Shown here: in pieces, positions 47,609-57,177 of the stretch
Numbering within the stretch: position 1 is the stretch's first letter
Layout: each line of letters opens with the position of its first letter
Source: Kushneria pakistanensis
Lineage (GTDB): Bacteria > Pseudomonadota > Gammaproteobacteria > Pseudomonadales > Halomonadaceae
Direction of reading: 5' to 3'
Assembly: GCF_014652795.1 (NCBI RefSeq)
Contig: NZ_BMZM01000004.1
Span: 186,001 to 250,000 of the forward strand
DNA length: 64,000 nucleotides
Notes under the pieces: model-generated
The model's database searches: none
Told to the model about the DNA's origin: nothing
What the model saw: the letters and a program-made list of their open reading frames with translations, nothing else
Translations under genes and position numbers: made by a program

Positions 47609-48703
47609 ATGGGAGATTCATCCGATTCCCGCCCTGAAAAATCTGCTGGTGGCAGCCGCGACAACCCGCGTGCCACCGGGGCCGTGCGCCTGAGCGATGT
47701 GGCCGCCGCCGCCGGTGTGGCGGCCATGACCGTATCACGGGCGCTCAATCAGCCGGAGCTGGTCAGTGAGCGTACGCGTGAACGGGTACAGCGCGCCGTG
47801 ATCGAGACCGGCTATGTACCCAATCGTGTGGCCGGCGCGCTGGCATCCAGTCGCAGCCGGATGGTGGCCGTACTGGTGCCGACCGTGGCGCATTCGCTCT
47901 TTGCCGATGTGGTGCAGTCGATGACGGACACGCTGGCCTGTGAGGGGTATCAGGTGCTGCTGGGGCTGACCGGTTACCAGCGTGAGCAGGAGGAGGCGGT
48001 CGTGGAGACCGTGCTGAGTCGGCGCCCGGATGCGCTGGTCGTGGCCGGTACCCGTCACTCCAGTGCCACGCGTCAGCGTCTTGAGGCGGCGCGTATTCCG
48101 GTGGTCGAGATCTGGGACATGAGTGATGACCCGCTGGATATGCTGATCGGGTTTTCCCATCACGCGGTGGGGGCAGCGGTCGCCGAACATCTGCTGGGAT
48201 GTGGTTATCAGCGCTTTGGGCAGGTCATGGCCGATGATCCGCGCTCTCATCAGCGCGCCGAAGGCTTCAACGCCCGCATCAAGGCCGAGCAGGCGACCCG
48301 TCCGCAGGCGGGTATCAAGGTCACCACCCACTGGGCGGATATCCCGGCCAGCCTTGCCGGCGGACGCTCGGGTGGAGCGGCACTGCTGGCGCGCATGCCT
48401 GATTGCGAGGCGATTGTCTGCGGCTCGGACACGCTGGCGATGGGGGTGATTGCCGAAGCACAAAGTCGGGCCATGGCCATTCCGGACGCTCTGGCGGTGA
48501 TGGGCTTTGGTGACATGGGCTTTGCCGCCGCGACATGGCCTGCCCTGAGTACGGTGCGTATCGATGGCGCCGGGATCGGGCGGCTGACGGCCGATCATCT
48601 GTTAAAGCGTTTTGAAACGCGCCATCACGAGCCCCTTCATGATGTCCTTGATATCGGTTTTGAGATCGTGGCGCGTCAGACCACCCGGGCGCACCGGTCG
48701 TGA
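47609..48703 (+). CDS. LacI-family transcriptional regulator
   Basis: Repressor of 364 residues. After a short polar N-terminus the helix-turn-helix reads VRLSDVAAAAGVAAMTVSRA, followed by the LacI hinge block PNRVAGALASSRSRMVAVLVP and a periplasmic-binding-protein-like effector domain. Overall it resembles GntR-type gluconate repressors of the LacI family. ATG 47609, with GGAGAG six bases upstream, is preferred to an upstream in-frame start. A matching palindrome upstream suggests autoregulation, and a second copy before the galactarate dehydratase names the likely target. Effector presumably an aldarate or its breakdown product (inference). Confidence 0.92.
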   Translation: MGDSSDSRPEKSAGGSRDNPRATGAVRLSDVAAAAGVAAMTVSRALNQPELVSERTRERVQRAVIETGYVPNRVAGALASSRSRMVAVLVPTVAHSLFADVVQSMTDTLACEGYQVLLGLTGYQREQEEAVVETVLSRRPDALVVAGTRHSSATRQRLEAARIPVVEIWDMSDDPLDMLIGFSHHAVGAAVAEHLLGCGYQRFGQVMADDPRSHQRAEGFNARIKAEQATRPQAGIKVTTHWADIPASLAGGRSGGAALLARMPDCEAIVCGSDTLAMGVIAEAQSRAMAIPDALAVMGFGDMGFAAATWPALSTVRIDGAGIGRLTADHLLKRFETRHHEPLHDVLDIGFEIVARQTTRAHRS

Positions 48704-48818
48704 GTGGAAACTGACAGCTTCCTTCGGACCATGCCGCCACCTGTGAGCATGAGACTGCCAGAAGCGCCATGGCATTAGGCTTTGGTCTTGGTTGACACCG
48801 AAGGCTGTGTGAAGCGCA

Positions 48819-48833
48819 ATGATAGCGCTAACA
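48819..48833. promoter_or_regulatory. LacI-type operator before the galactarate dehydratase gene
   Basis: ATGATAGCGCTAACA, the exact reverse complement of the site at 47448-47462. It lies 52 bases before the gene start. A TTGACA (48792-48797) sits just upstream as a possible -35 box, so binding here would block the promoter. Confidence 0.78.
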
Positions 48834-48885
48834 TCAACAGGCCGATACCTTATCCCGGGTTGGCCCATGCGCCTTCGGAGTCCTC

Positions 48886-50010
48886 ATGTCCTTTGATGCC
48901 ATTTCCTCGATTACCTTCTCTCATGTCCTGCTGCCGCTGGCCACGCCGATCAGCGATGCCAAGGTACTGACCGGGCGGCAGAAGCCGATGACCGAAGTCT
49001 CTTTCCTGTTTGCCGAGATCACTACGCGTGACGGCCATACCGGGATTGGCTTCAGCTATTCCAAACGGGCCGGTGGCTACGCCCAGTACGCCCATGCCTG
49101 TGAAATTGCACCGGCCATCATCGGTGAAGACCCCAACGATATCGACAAGCTGTGGCAGAAGCTGGTGTGGGCGGGGGCGTCGGTCGGGCGGGGCGGAGTG
49201 TCAACCCAGGCAATTGCCGCCGTGGATATCGGCCTGTGGGATCTCAAGGCCAAACGTGCCGGCCTGCCACTGGCCAAGCTCATCGGTGCGCATCGCGACT
49301 CGGTACAGTGCTACAACACCTCCGGCGGCTTTTTGCATACGCCGATCGAGGAAGTGCTCAAGAACGCCACGCACTCGCTGGAAAGCGGTATCAAGGGCAT
49401 CAAGATCAAGGTCGGTCAGCCCGACATGCGCATCGACCTGGAGCGTGTAGCTGCCGTGCGCGCCCACATCGGTGACCACGTGCCATTGATGGTGGATGCC
49501 AATCAGCAGTGGGACCGTGCCAGCGCCCTGCGCTTTGGTCGTGCGATGGAAAAATACGAGCTGGTCTGGATCGAGGAGCCGCTGGATGCCCACGACGCCG
49601 AAGGCCATGCCGCGCTGGCGGCAGCGCTGGATACGCCGATCGCCACCGGCGAGATGCTCTCAAGCGTTGCCGAGCACATGAAGCTCATCGAGCATCGCAG
49701 CGCCGACATCATTCAGCCCGATGCCCCGCGCATTGGCGGTATCACCCAGTTTTTGAAGCTGGCCACGCTCGCCTCCCAGGCCGGACTTCAGCTGGCGCCC
49801 CATTTCGCCATGGAAATCCACCTGCACCTGGCAGCGGCCTATCCCACCGAGCCATGGGTCGAGCATTTCGACTGGTTGGCACCGCTGTTCAATGAAGTTC
49901 TTGAAACCCGCGATGGCCGCATGATTGTGCCGGATCGCCCGGGCCTGGGGATTACCCTGACCGAGCAGGCGCGCCAGTGGACCATTGCCCATCAGACCTT
50001 TAGCGCCTGA
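48886..50010 (+). CDS. L-talarate/galactarate dehydratase (enolase superfamily)
   Basis: Converts galactarate or L-talarate to 5-dehydro-4-deoxy-aldarate. It has 374 residues and aligns closely with the characterised Salmonella enzyme (398 residues, with a longer N-terminus): PLATPISDAKVLTGRQKP, GFSYSKRAGGYAQ, CYNTSGGFLHTPIEEVLKN. Active-site residues are in KIKVGQPD (Lys), LMVDANQQWD and WIEEPLDAHD (metal ligands), ATGEML and APHFAMEIHLHL (His). It is unrelated to GarD. It appears monocistronic and controlled by the LacI-type operator, not by the TATGATG sites. Confidence 0.93.
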   Translation: MSFDAISSITFSHVLLPLATPISDAKVLTGRQKPMTEVSFLFAEITTRDGHTGIGFSYSKRAGGYAQYAHACEIAPAIIGEDPNDIDKLWQKLVWAGASVGRGGVSTQAIAAVDIGLWDLKAKRAGLPLAKLIGAHRDSVQCYNTSGGFLHTPIEEVLKNATHSLESGIKGIKIKVGQPDMRIDLERVAAVRAHIGDHVPLMVDANQQWDRASALRFGRAMEKYELVWIEEPLDAHDAEGHAALAAALDTPIATGEMLSSVAEHMKLIEHRSADIIQPDAPRIGGITQFLKLATLASQAGLQLAPHFAMEIHLHLAAAYPTEPWVEHFDWLAPLFNEVLETRDGRMIVPDRPGLGITLTEQARQWTIAHQTFSA

Positions 50011-50059
50011 GAGGTTATTCGAGGGGCGGACCAGGCCCTTCGTATAATGGCTTTAAAAG

Positions 50060-50073
50060 TATGATGTATGACA
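50060..50073 (+). promoter_or_regulatory. Operator site D, upstream of kdgD
   Basis: TATGATGTATGACA, 57 bases before the kdgD ATG. A perfect TATAAT begins 17 bases upstream (50043-50048), so the operator would lie just downstream of the transcription start. No good -35 box was found. Confidence 0.78.
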
Positions 50074-50129
50074 AAGTAGCTGACATCGCTTCACCACGCG
50101 GTGGGGCAGGCCAATCCAGAGGACCCAAC

Positions 50130-51041
50130 ATGACGTTTTCACGAGCTGACGTTACGCGTGCCGCAGGCGATGGCCTGCTCTCCTTCCCGGTTACGGACTT
50201 TGATGATGCCGGCCGATTTGATGGCGAAAGCTACCGCAAGCGTATTGCATGGCTGCTTGAGTACGACATTTCCACACTGTTTGTGGCCGGCGGTACGGGG
50301 GAATTTTTCAACCTGGGCCTTGAAGAGTTCGGTGAGATCGTCCGTATTGCCGTAGAAGAGACAAGGGGCCGTGTTCCCGTCATCGCCAGTGCCGGACAGA
50401 GCATCACCATGGCAAAGGCCCATGCAGCCGCCGCCGAAGCCGCCGGTGCTGACGGCATCCTGCTGATGCCGCCTTACCTGACCGAGTGCTCGCAGGAAGG
50501 CATCGTTGAATACGCCGCCCAGATCTGTGAGTCCACCTCGCTCAATGTCATCTACTACAACCGTGCCAACGGCGCGCTGGAAGCTCAGGCCGTCAAGGCG
50601 CTGGCCGAGCGTTGCCCCAACCTGATCGGTCTCAAGGATGGGCGCGGCGACATTCAATCGCTCAACACCATTATCAAGACCGTGGGCGATCGCCTGATCT
50701 ACATCGGTGGCGTCCCCACTGCCGAAATCTTTGCAGAAGCCTATCTCTCCATCGGCGTGAACACCTACTCCTCGGCAGTGTTCAACTTCGTGCCGGAGAT
50801 GGCCGTGCACTTTTACAAGTCCCTGCGCGCCGGCGATCACGACACCGTGGCCCGTCTGACCAATGACTTTTTCATTCCCTTCGTTGCCCTGCGCGATACG
50901 TGCCGTGGCTATGCCGTCAGCCTGGTGAAGGCCGGTGCCGCCCAGGTGGGATATCCGGCAGGTAACGTTCGTGCCCCGTTGACCATGCCCAATGCTGAAG
51001 AAGTCGAGCAGCTCAAGACACTGATCGAGCGCGTACGTTAA
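50130..51041 (+). CDS. kdgD: 5-dehydro-4-deoxyglucarate dehydratase
   Basis: Class I aldolase-superfamily enzyme (DapA-like) that dehydrates and decarboxylates 5-keto-4-deoxyglucarate to 2-oxoglutarate semialdehyde. The 303 residues include GDGLLSFPVTDFDDAGRFD at the start, the VAGGTGEFFNL block, the catalytic Tyr in VIYYNRAN and the Schiff-base Lys in LIGLKDGRGD. The frame extends back to 50061 through the operator, but ATG 50130 with AGAGGA upstream is the family start. First gene of a five-gene operon ending with the next enzyme of the pathway. Confidence 0.95.
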   Translation: MTFSRADVTRAAGDGLLSFPVTDFDDAGRFDGESYRKRIAWLLEYDISTLFVAGGTGEFFNLGLEEFGEIVRIAVEETRGRVPVIASAGQSITMAKAHAAAAEAAGADGILLMPPYLTECSQEGIVEYAAQICESTSLNVIYYNRANGALEAQAVKALAERCPNLIGLKDGRGDIQSLNTIIKTVGDRLIYIGGVPTAEIFAEAYLSIGVNTYSSAVFNFVPEMAVHFYKSLRAGDHDTVARLTNDFFIPFVALRDTCRGYAVSLVKAGAAQVGYPAGNVRAPLTMPNAEEVEQLKTLIERVR

Positions 51042-51056
51042 TCATTCACGACGGTT

Positions 51057-51086
51057 TGCCCGCATGGACCACGACCCATGCGGGCA
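51057..51086 (+). other. Intercistronic hairpin between kdgD and tctC, system 2
   Basis: Eleven-pair perfect stem TGCCCGCATGG / CCATGCGGGCA (51057-51067 and 51076-51086) with an eight-base loop and no T-run. It is probably an mRNA-stabilising or attenuating structure within the operon. Confidence 0.6.
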
Positions 51087-51106
51087 GGCGACAAGGAGCC
51101 GATGGC

Positions 51107-52051
51107 ATGAAAAAGATACTGAGCGTACTGGGCGCTGCCACCATGCTGGCCAGCAGCATGGCCATGGCCGCCGATTATCCTTCCAAGAATATTCAGTTCA
51201 TCGTGCCCTGGTCCGCCGGTGGCGGCGCGGATACGGCCGTGCGCGCCATGCAGCCCGGTCTTGAAAAGGCGCTGGGCACGACCATCGTGGTGCGCAACAT
51301 TGGCGGCGGCGGTGGGGCAGTCGGTTTCTCACGTGCTGTAGCCTCAAAGCCGGATGGTTATACCGTTACCATCCCGACCAATGCCACCTTTACTCTGGAA
51401 GGGCTGGGCAACGTGGCCTTTACACGGGATGACTTCGAGTTTATCGCCCGCGTACTGGTAGAGCCCTACGTCATGGCCGTGCGTCCCAACGACGACTGGT
51501 CGGACCTGGAAAGCCTGGTCAATGAGCGCAAGGCATCAGGCGAGCCGCTTCGCATGGGGGCCTCCGGTGTGGGCTCTTCCACACATATCGTGTCACTGAT
51601 GCTGGCCCGCGAGCTGGGCATCAAGATGGAAGTCATCCCGTTTGATAGCGGCTCGGCGGCAGTATCCGCGGCCATGGGTGGTCATATCGATGGTGTGGTA
51701 CTCAACCCGTCGGAAGTGATTTCGGCCATTGACGGCAACCGCCTCAAGGCGATCGTCACCACCGGTGAAGAGCGCAGTGGCGTACTGCCAGATGCGCCAA
51801 CCATGCATGAGGCCGGCTACGACTTCGAACTGGCGCAGTGGCGCGGTATCGCAGCACCCAAGGGTCTTGATCCGGCCATCGAGGAGCAATGGGTCGAAGC
51901 CGTCAAGCAGATGGTCGAGGATCCGCAGTTCCAGAAAACCGCCCGCAGTATCGGCACCGATGTCAGTCCTCTGTATGGCGAAGAGCTGGACCAGTTTGTC
52001 GAAAGAACTTCCAAACCGTTGATCGAAGAAGCCGGCGCGATTCGCCAGTAA
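51107..52051 (+). CDS. TTT transporter periplasmic receptor (TctC family), system 2
   Basis: Secreted receptor of 314 residues with signal MKKILSVLGAATMLASSMAM. It shares the blocks YPSKNIQFIVPWSAGGGADT and GGGGAVGFSRAVASKPDGYT with the other receptors, and WRGIAAPKGLDPAI in lobe two. The in-frame start at 51056 would precede the signal peptide, so 51107, after AAGGAG, is used. It lies between kdgD and its membrane subunits, so the cargo is probably an aldarate. Confidence 0.92.
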   Translation: MKKILSVLGAATMLASSMAMAADYPSKNIQFIVPWSAGGGADTAVRAMQPGLEKALGTTIVVRNIGGGGGAVGFSRAVASKPDGYTVTIPTNATFTLEGLGNVAFTRDDFEFIARVLVEPYVMAVRPNDDWSDLESLVNERKASGEPLRMGASGVGSSTHIVSLMLARELGIKMEVIPFDSGSAAVSAAMGGHIDGVVLNPSEVISAIDGNRLKAIVTTGEERSGVLPDAPTMHEAGYDFELAQWRGIAAPKGLDPAIEEQWVEAVKQMVEDPQFQKTARSIGTDVSPLYGEELDQFVERTSKPLIEEAGAIRQ

Positions 52052-52072
52052 AACGGCCGGGGAGTATTGAAC

Positions 52073-52591
52073 ATGGTCAGAACACGCAGTGATGCACTGT
52101 TTCATCTGGTACTGCTGGCGCTGGCGGGGTGGTTTCTGCAGGAAGCCTGGAACCTGCCGGCCAATGCCGCGGGGGGAAGTCTTTCCCCCGCGTTTTTCCC
52201 CCGCGCCATATCCTCAGCCATCGCTATTTTGCTGTTGATCTCAATGGTTCGTGGCCTGGTTGCAGGCACGTTGCTGGCGCGCGATACCTCCGACGAGGCG
52301 GCCACTTCGCCAGCCTGGGTGCCGGTACTGGCCTGGGGTGCGGTGGCGCTTTTGCTGGTGCTGTATGCCGTACTGCTGGAGCCACTGGGTTATGTGGTGT
52401 CCACGGCGCTGTTTCTCTTTTTGTGCGTGGCCATCATCAGCGTGTTGTCACGACAGCGTGGCGACGGTATCCCGATGGTGCGCGTGCTCATGCTGGCGCT
52501 GTTTTCTGCCGTCGTGTCAGTGGCCATCTTTTTGATCTTCTCGGTGGGGTTCGAAATCGTGCTGCCCACCATCGGCGTGATGGGGGTATGA
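52073..52591 (+). CDS. TTT transporter small membrane subunit (TctB family), system 2
   Basis: Four-helix subunit of 172 residues with the block LEPLGYVVSTALFLFLCVAI. ATG 52073, eight bases after GGGGAG, is preferred to an in-frame TTG at 52067. It ends one base before the tctA ATG, so the two are translationally coupled. Confidence 0.9.
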   Translation: MVRTRSDALFHLVLLALAGWFLQEAWNLPANAAGGSLSPAFFPRAISSAIAILLLISMVRGLVAGTLLARDTSDEAATSPAWVPVLAWGAVALLLVLYAVLLEPLGYVVSTALFLFLCVAIISVLSRQRGDGIPMVRVLMLALFSAVVSVAIFLIFSVGFEIVLPTIGVMGV

Positions 52592-52592
52592 C

Positions 52593-54083
52593 ATGGGAGA
52601 TTATGTAGAAGCGCTCGGACTGGTCTTTCAATGGCACGTGCTGCTGGTCATCGGCGGCGGTACGCTGCTGGGTCTGATCATGGGCGCACTGCCGGGGCTG
52701 ACGGCCGCGATGGCGATCGCGCTGCTGCTGCCGCTGACGTTTGGCATGCCGCCGGTCATGGGCATGGGCATGCTGCTGGGCACACTGTGCGGGGCCATTG
52801 CCGGCGGGTCGGTGTCGGCCACCCTTCTGAATATTCCCGGTACGCCGTCATCGGTGGCCACCACGCTTGATGCCTTCCCCATGGCGCGTCGGGGTGAGGC
52901 CGGTCGGGCGCTGGGTATCTGTATCGTGGCTTCGTTCGTCGGCGGTGTCTTCAGTGCCGTGGTGCTGAGTCTGCTGGCACCGCCCATTGCCGATTTTGCG
53001 CTGCGCTTTGGCCCGGCCGAATATTTCGCCCTGAGCGTCTTCGGGCTGGTAATCATTGCGTCTGTCTCCAGCAAGTCGCTGATCAAGGGGCTGGTGGCGG
53101 GTCTGATCGGCCTGCTGATCGCCACGGTTGGCACCGATCCGGTCGCCGGGGTACAGCGCTATACATTCAATAACCTGTCACTGCTGACCGGCGTCAATCT
53201 ACTGCCGGCGCTGATTGGTCTGTTTGCCGTCTCCCAGGTGCTCAAGGATGTGGTCGACTACTTCGGTGGCGGGCCTGTCGAGCACAGCAAGAACAAAATG
53301 GACCACGCCCGGCCGCGCTGGCTGGAAACCCTGCGCTACTGGAAGGTGCTGCTGTCGAGCTCGGTGATCGGCACGATCGTGGGCGCCATCCCGGGCGCGG
53401 GCGGCAGTATCGGCTCGTTTCTCTCCTACGATCAGGCCAAGAAGATGTCGAAAACGCCGGAGAAATTCGGCACCGGACATCCCGAAGGGATCGTGGCCTC
53501 GGAGTCTTCCAACAATGCGCTGGTGGGCGGGGCGCTGATTCCGATGCTGACACTGGGCATTCCGGGGGAGGCCGCCACGGCGGTACTGATGGGCGGTCTG
53601 ATGATCCAGGGCATCAGTCCCGGACCGACGCTTTTTACCGATAATGGCTCGATCATCTACGGCATCTTCATTGCCTTCTTTGTTGCCAACATCTTCATGC
53701 TGCTGATCCAGTGGTTCGGGATCCGGATGTTCGTCAAGGTGCTGCAGGTACCGCGCAAGCTGCTGATGGCGCTGATTCTGATGTTCTGCGTGATCGGGGT
53801 GTATGCCGTGGATGCCGACATCTTCAACGTCTATCTGATGCTGGGCTTCGGGGGGCTGGGCTATTTCCTCAACCGCTATGACTTTGGGACTGCGCCGGTC
53901 ATTCTGGGCCTGATTCTGGGGCCGATCGCCGAGTCCAATATTCGTCGTGCCCTCATGCTCTCCGGCGGTGACTGGAGCGTGCTGGTCACGCGTCCGATCA
54001 GCCTGGTGTTTCTGCTGGTCGCGGCGGCCTTTCTCTTTTTCACCCTGTGGCAGAACCGTCGCCAAACGACCCCCCATTCATAG
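52593..54083 (+). CDS. TTT transporter large permease (TctA family), system 2
   Basis: Permease of 496 residues. Hallmarks are GALPGLTAAMAIALLLPLTF, LLNIPGTPSSVATTLDAFPM and GAIPGAGGSIGSFLSYDQA. It is closely similar to the system 1 permease throughout, including the FLNRYDFGTAPVILGLILGP block, which suggests duplication. Followed after 12 bases by a second glucarate dehydratase. Confidence 0.94.
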   Translation: MGDYVEALGLVFQWHVLLVIGGGTLLGLIMGALPGLTAAMAIALLLPLTFGMPPVMGMGMLLGTLCGAIAGGSVSATLLNIPGTPSSVATTLDAFPMARRGEAGRALGICIVASFVGGVFSAVVLSLLAPPIADFALRFGPAEYFALSVFGLVIIASVSSKSLIKGLVAGLIGLLIATVGTDPVAGVQRYTFNNLSLLTGVNLLPALIGLFAVSQVLKDVVDYFGGGPVEHSKNKMDHARPRWLETLRYWKVLLSSSVIGTIVGAIPGAGGSIGSFLSYDQAKKMSKTPEKFGTGHPEGIVASESSNNALVGGALIPMLTLGIPGEAATAVLMGGLMIQGISPGPTLFTDNGSIIYGIFIAFFVANIFMLLIQWFGIRMFVKVLQVPRKLLMALILMFCVIGVYAVDADIFNVYLMLGFGGLGYFLNRYDFGTAPVILGLILGPIAESNIRRALMLSGGDWSVLVTRPISLVFLLVAAAFLFFTLWQNRRQTTPHS

Positions 54084-54095
54084 GAGAAGACCTGT

Positions 54096-55424
54096 ATGTC
54101 ACTGCCTACCATTACACGCATGACGATTGTGCCGGTCGCAGGCCATGACAGCTTTCTGCTCAATCTGAGCGGTGGTCATGCTCCCTGGTTCGTGCGCTGT
54201 GTCCTGATCCTTGAAGACAACGCCGGCAATCGCGGCGTGGGCGAAATCCCCTCCAGTGAGGGCATTTTGAAAGGGCTCGAGAAGTGCCGTTCGCTGGTAG
54301 AAGGCACCAATCTCAACGCCTGGCGCGGCACCCTCAACAATGCCAGAAACCTGCTGGCCCAGGCGGGGCCGGAAGAGCGCGGCCGTCAGACCTTTGACCT
54401 GCGGGTCGCGGTGCATGTATTGACGGCGATCGAATCGGCGCTGCTGGATCTTTATGGTCAGGCTGTCGACATGCCGGTGGCTGATCTGCTGGGGCGCATG
54501 GGGCGCCAGCGTGACGAGGTCGAAGCCCTGGGCTATCTCTTCCTGCTCGGAGACCCGAACAAGACAAATCTGCCCTATCCGAAGGCCGACAACCCGCGGG
54601 ACGACTGGGATCGGCTACGCTGTCAGGAAGCCCTGACGCCCGAGGCCGTGGCAGAGCTTGCTCGCGCCGCGCATGAGCGTTATGGCTTTCGCGACTTCAA
54701 GCTCAAGGGCGGGGTACTCCCCGGTGAGCAGGAGGCCGACTGCATTCGTGCCATGCACGAAATCTTCCCCGAGGCGCGTCTGACGCTCGACCCCAACGGG
54801 GCCTGGTCACTGGAGGAAGCTGTAAGGGTGCTGTCACCCATTCGTGACATCCTGAGCTATGCCGAAGACCCCTGTGGTCAGGAGGGCAGCTGGTCCGGTC
54901 GTGAAACCATGGCCGAGTTCAAGCGCCGCACCGGCCTTCGTACGGCTACCAACATGATCGCCACCGACTTCAAGCAGCTGCAGTACGCCGCGCAAATGAA
55001 CGCAGTCGACATTCCGCTGGCGGACTGTCACTTCTGGACCATGCAGGGCGCGGTCATGGTCGGTGAGCTCTGCCATGAGTGGGGCATGACATGGGGCTCG
55101 CACTCAAACAACCACTTTGATATTTCACTGGCCATGATGACGCACGTGGCAGCCGCCTGCCCGGGTGAAATTACCGCCATTGATACCCACTGGATCTGGC
55201 AGGACGGTCAGCGCCTGACCGAGGCACCCTTTGAAATTCGCGACGGCAAGCTGACCGTGCCGAAAACGCCCGGACTGGGTGTCACGCTGGACCAGGACAA
55301 GCTTGATGAGGCGCATGCGCTTTATCGCTCGCTGGATGTTCGGGCCCGCAACGATGCCACGGCCATGCAGTATCTGATCGACGGCTGGGCTTTCGACCCC
55401 AAGCGCCCCGCGCTGGTGCGCTGA
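54096..55424 (+). CDS. gudD: Glucarate dehydratase, second copy
   Basis: Enolase-superfamily enzyme of 442 residues, related to the first copy at 40748 and to E. coli GudD. Key blocks are [44 protein letters not shown] and [15 protein letters not shown], so the catalytic residues are intact and the ATD form of E. coli is kept. It differs from copy 1 in the substrate-facing N-terminal domain ([18 protein letters not shown]), so specificity may be shifted. It could be the GudX-like type or act on a different aldarate. Within the kdgD operon. Confidence 0.9.
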   Translation: MSLPTITRMTIVPVAGHDSFLLNLSGGHAPWFVRCVLILEDNAGNRGVGEIPSSEGILKGLEKCRSLVEGTNLNAWRGTLNNARNLLAQAGPEERGRQTFDLRVAVHVLTAIESALLDLYGQAVDMPVADLLGRMGRQRDEVEALGYLFLLGDPNKTNLPYPKADNPRDDWDRLRCQEALTPEAVAELARAAHERYGFRDFKLKGGVLPGEQEADCIRAMHEIFPEARLTLDPNGAWSLEEAVRVLSPIRDILSYAEDPCGQEGSWSGRETMAEFKRRTGLRTATNMIATDFKQLQYAAQMNAVDIPLADCHFWTMQGAVMVGELCHEWGMTWGSHSNNHFDISLAMMTHVAAACPGEITAIDTHWIWQDGQRLTEAPFEIRDGKLTVPKTPGLGVTLDQDKLDEAHALYRSLDVRARNDATAMQYLIDGWAFDPKRPALVR

Positions 55425-55461
55425 ACTCGGCAAGATGCAACGCAACCATCAGGAGAGAAAG

Positions 55462-57039
55462 ATGCAACTGACAGGCGAACTTCTTATTGGACAGCACGCC
55501 ATCAAGGGCACGCGTGACCCGATTCAGGCCATCAACCCGGCGACCGGCGAAAAACTGGAGCCGGCCTATAACGGTGGCAGCAGCAATGAGGTCGAACAGG
55601 CCTGTGCGCTGGCCTGGCAGGCCTTTGACCAGTACCGGGAGACAACGCTTGAAGATCGTGCGGTCTTTCTGGAAACCGTTGCCGAAGAGATCGAGGCGAT
55701 CGGTGATGCGCTGGTCGAGCGCGCGGTTGCAGAAACCGGCCTGCCTGAAGGACGTATTCAGGGCGAGCGCGCGCGTACCTGCGGTCAGCTGAGGCTGTTC
55801 GCACGCGTGGTGCGTGATGGCGAATGGCTTGACGTGCGTGTTGATCCTGCCATGCCGGACCGTCAGCCGATGCCGCGTACCGACCTGCGCCAGCGTCATA
55901 TTGGCCTGGGCCCGGTGGTCGTGTTCGGCGCCAGCAACTTCCCGCTGGCCTTCTCGGTCGCCGGTGGTGATACGGCCTCGGCATTCGCGGCTGGTTGCCC
56001 GGTCATCGTCAAGGCCCACGGTGCACACCCGGGGACTTCCGAGCTGGTCGGCCGTGCCATTCAGAAGGCCGTTGCCCGCTGCAACCTGCCCGAAGGGGTC
56101 TTTTCCCTGCTGTATGGTTCGGGCCGTGACGTGGGTACCGCACTGGTCAACGACAAGCGCATCAAGGCCGCCGGCTTTACCGGTTCACGCAGCGGTGGGA
56201 TGGCGCTCTGGAAGGTGGCACAGTCACGTTCCGAGCCGATTCCCTTCTACGCCGAGATGAGCAGCATCAACCCGGTCTTCCCGCTGCCGGAAGCGCTCAA
56301 GGCGCGCGGTCGCGATATGGGCAAGGCGTTTGTCGGCTCATTGAACATGGGTGCCGGCCAGTTCTGTACCAATCCGGGGCTGGTGATTGCCATCAAGGGC
56401 GAGACGCTGGAGACCTTCAAGCAGGCAGCCACGGAAGCGCTGGCAGATGCCAACGCCCAGACCATGCTCACGCCCGGGATCAGCGATGCCTATCAGGAAG
56501 GTGTCAAGCGGCTCTCGCAGCATAACGGCGTAACCGAGCTGGGCCGCGGGCCGACAGGTGAGGGCGCCTACATGTGTCAGGCGGGGCTCTACACGACCTC
56601 GGCGCAGACTTTCCTGGCCGATACCGAGCTGCAGGATGAAGTGTTCGGTGCCACATCGCTGATCATCGAGTGTGTTGACCAGCAGGAGCTGCTGGCAGTG
56701 ACCGAGCATCTGGAAGGCCAGCTGACCGCCACGCTGCAGATGGATGATGCCGACCTGGACAGCGCCCGTGCGCTGGTACCGATTCTGGAGCGCAAGGCGG
56801 GCCGTATTCTGGTCAACGGCTGGCCGACCGGTGTTGAAGTCAGTGATGCCATGGTACACGGCGGACCCTTCCCGGCGACGTCCGACGGTCGTGCCACTTC
56901 GGTCGGTACTGCAGCCATCAAGCGCTTTTTGCGCCCGGTCTGCTATCAGAACCTGCCGGACGCGCTGCGTCCCGAAGCCCTGCGTGATGCCAACCCCTAT
57001 CAGCTCAATCGGCTGGTCGATGGCAAGCGCGAAGGCTGA
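55462..57039 (+). CDS. 2-oxoglutarate semialdehyde dehydrogenase (2,5-dioxovalerate dehydrogenase)
   Basis: NAD(P)-dependent aldehyde dehydrogenase of 525 residues that completes the pathway to 2-oxoglutarate. Blocks typical of this group are [36 protein letters not shown] (cofactor Lys), [11 protein letters not shown] (general base Glu) and [11 protein letters not shown] (catalytic Cys). The N-terminus [11 protein letters not shown] is also typical. ATG 55462 follows AGGAGAG; an earlier in-frame ATG at 55435 is less likely. Last gene of the kdgD operon, followed by a terminator. Confidence 0.93.
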   Translation: MQLTGELLIGQHAIKGTRDPIQAINPATGEKLEPAYNGGSSNEVEQACALAWQAFDQYRETTLEDRAVFLETVAEEIEAIGDALVERAVAETGLPEGRIQGERARTCGQLRLFARVVRDGEWLDVRVDPAMPDRQPMPRTDLRQRHIGLGPVVVFGASNFPLAFSVAGGDTASAFAAGCPVIVKAHGAHPGTSELVGRAIQKAVARCNLPEGVFSLLYGSGRDVGTALVNDKRIKAAGFTGSRSGGMALWKVAQSRSEPIPFYAEMSSINPVFPLPEALKARGRDMGKAFVGSLNMGAGQFCTNPGLVIAIKGETLETFKQAATEALADANAQTMLTPGISDAYQEGVKRLSQHNGVTELGRGPTGEGAYMCQAGLYTTSAQTFLADTELQDEVFGATSLIIECVDQQELLAVTEHLEGQLTATLQMDDADLDSARALVPILERKAGRILVNGWPTGVEVSDAMVHGGPFPATSDGRATSVGTAAIKRFLRPVCYQNLPDALRPEALRDANPYQLNRLVDGKREG

Positions 57040-57073
57040 TTTTCCGGCCTGACAATCCATCTGGATTGAATCG

Positions 57074-57103
57074 AAAGGGTCTGCCGCAGGGCAGGCCCTT
57101 TTT
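57074..57103 (+). terminator. Intrinsic terminator of the kdgD operon
   Basis: Ten-pair stem AAGGGTCTGCC region / GGCAGGCCCTT region (57074-57085 with 57090-57101), one G-T pair, loop GCAG, then TTTTT. It lies 35 bases after the aldehyde dehydrogenase stop. Confidence 0.9.
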
Positions 57104-57177
57104 GTGTTTATACGATGGTCGATGCATGAACTAAAGGAGCACAGGCAAGCGCATAAAAAAGCGTATTATCGCTTATG

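Noticed and set aside
50043-50048. TATAAT before kdgD as a firm promoter call
   Set aside because: It is a perfect -10 box, but I could not find a matching -35 at normal spacing, so it is only mentioned with the operator.
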